From Candidatus Wallbacteria bacterium (GTDB lineage Bacteria > Muiribacteriota > JAQTZZ01): a DNA stretch of 7,435 bases. Positions 7,321-7,435 of the stretch are shown here, in pieces. The position numbers were made by a program, and so were the translations under genes. The notes below the pieces were generated by a model that did not search any database, had not been told where the DNA came from, and saw only the letters and a program-made list of their open reading frames with translations. The first letter of the stretch is position 1. Every line of letters begins with the position of its first letter. The stretch is from NCBI GenBank assembly GCA_028711905.1, contig JAQTRI010000168.1, positions 1-7,435 on the forward strand, in the 5' to 3' direction.

Positions 7321-7434
7321 TTAATTATATACGGAATCGGCGAAGTGTAAAGGGGGAGAGATGTCTGCGTATCTGTCTATGCGGTCCCAGGTCAGTCGCA
7401 CACTGGCGGATTGCACTGTCTGATGGTACAATAC
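7321..7434 (-). CDS. Possible C-terminal tail of an upstream minus-strand gene (partial)
   Basis: From the right edge, one minus-strand frame is open for 37 codons to a TAA at 7321-7323. It reads protein-like, for example RLTWDRIDRYADI. If real, the gene would end 28 bp before the next ATG and its last codons would overlap the promoter proposed above. A second minus frame is also open across almost the same stretch, which weakens the case. It is too short to assign a family, and chance is a real alternative. Confidence 0.22.
   Translation of the reverse strand, partial: VLYHQTVQSASVRLTWDRIDRYADISPPLHFADSVYN
7324..7351 (-). promoter_or_regulatory. Near-consensus sigma70-type promoter for the secreted-protein gene
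   Basis: Read on the minus strand, TTTACA (7346-7351) lies 16 bp before TATAAT (7324-7329). The -10 is a perfect match and the -35 matches five of six bases. Transcription would start near 7317, giving a leader of about 25 nt before the ATG at 7292. That leader contains GGGGGAAG (7294-7301), a likely if closely spaced ribosome-binding site. This suggests the gene is transcribed on its own and fairly strongly. Confidence 0.6.
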
Positions 7435-7435
7435 G

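Overview
The window (about 7.4 kb, roughly balanced base composition) comes from a bacterium that very probably has a Gram-negative envelope. The evidence is a bacterial alpha-2-macroglobulin (A2M) beside a PbpC-type class A penicillin-binding protein, plus a secreted protein with an ordinary Sec signal peptide. The sequence alone does not fix the phylum. There are no tRNA or rRNA genes, insertion sequences, phage genes or CRISPR arrays.

Layout: (1) 2-3598, plus strand: the C-terminal ~1198 residues of a YfhM-like A2M with an intact CLEQ thioester motif; its N-terminus lies left of the window. (2) 3599-3634: a very short convergent junction holding a perfect 24-bp palindrome that runs into the stop codon of the next gene. 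(3) 3635-5956, minus strand: complete pbpC (membrane anchor, GT51 transglycosylase, transpeptidase, Cys/His segment, BiPBP_C domain). (4) 5957-6353: a ~400-bp non-coding stretch rich in inverted repeats. It has two adjacent stem-loop modules with similar ends; the first contains two identical 43-bp tandem copies, each a hairpin. (5) 6354-7292, minus strand: an unrecognised secreted, helix-rich protein with six cysteines in the mature part, preceded by a near-consensus sigma70 promoter. (6) 7293-7435: that promoter region and possibly the tail of another minus-strand gene.

Working together: A2M and PbpC are a known bacterial pair. A2M is thought to trap proteases covalently in the periplasm, and PbpC to repair peptidoglycan where the envelope has been breached. 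Here they are convergent, not in the tandem order known from E. coli, so they cannot share one mRNA. The role of the third protein is unknown; its export fits an envelope theme, but that is only inference from proximity.

I found no strong case for a new multi-gene system. The least explained parts are the repeat block upstream of pbpC, the palindrome at the convergent junction, and the orphan secreted protein.
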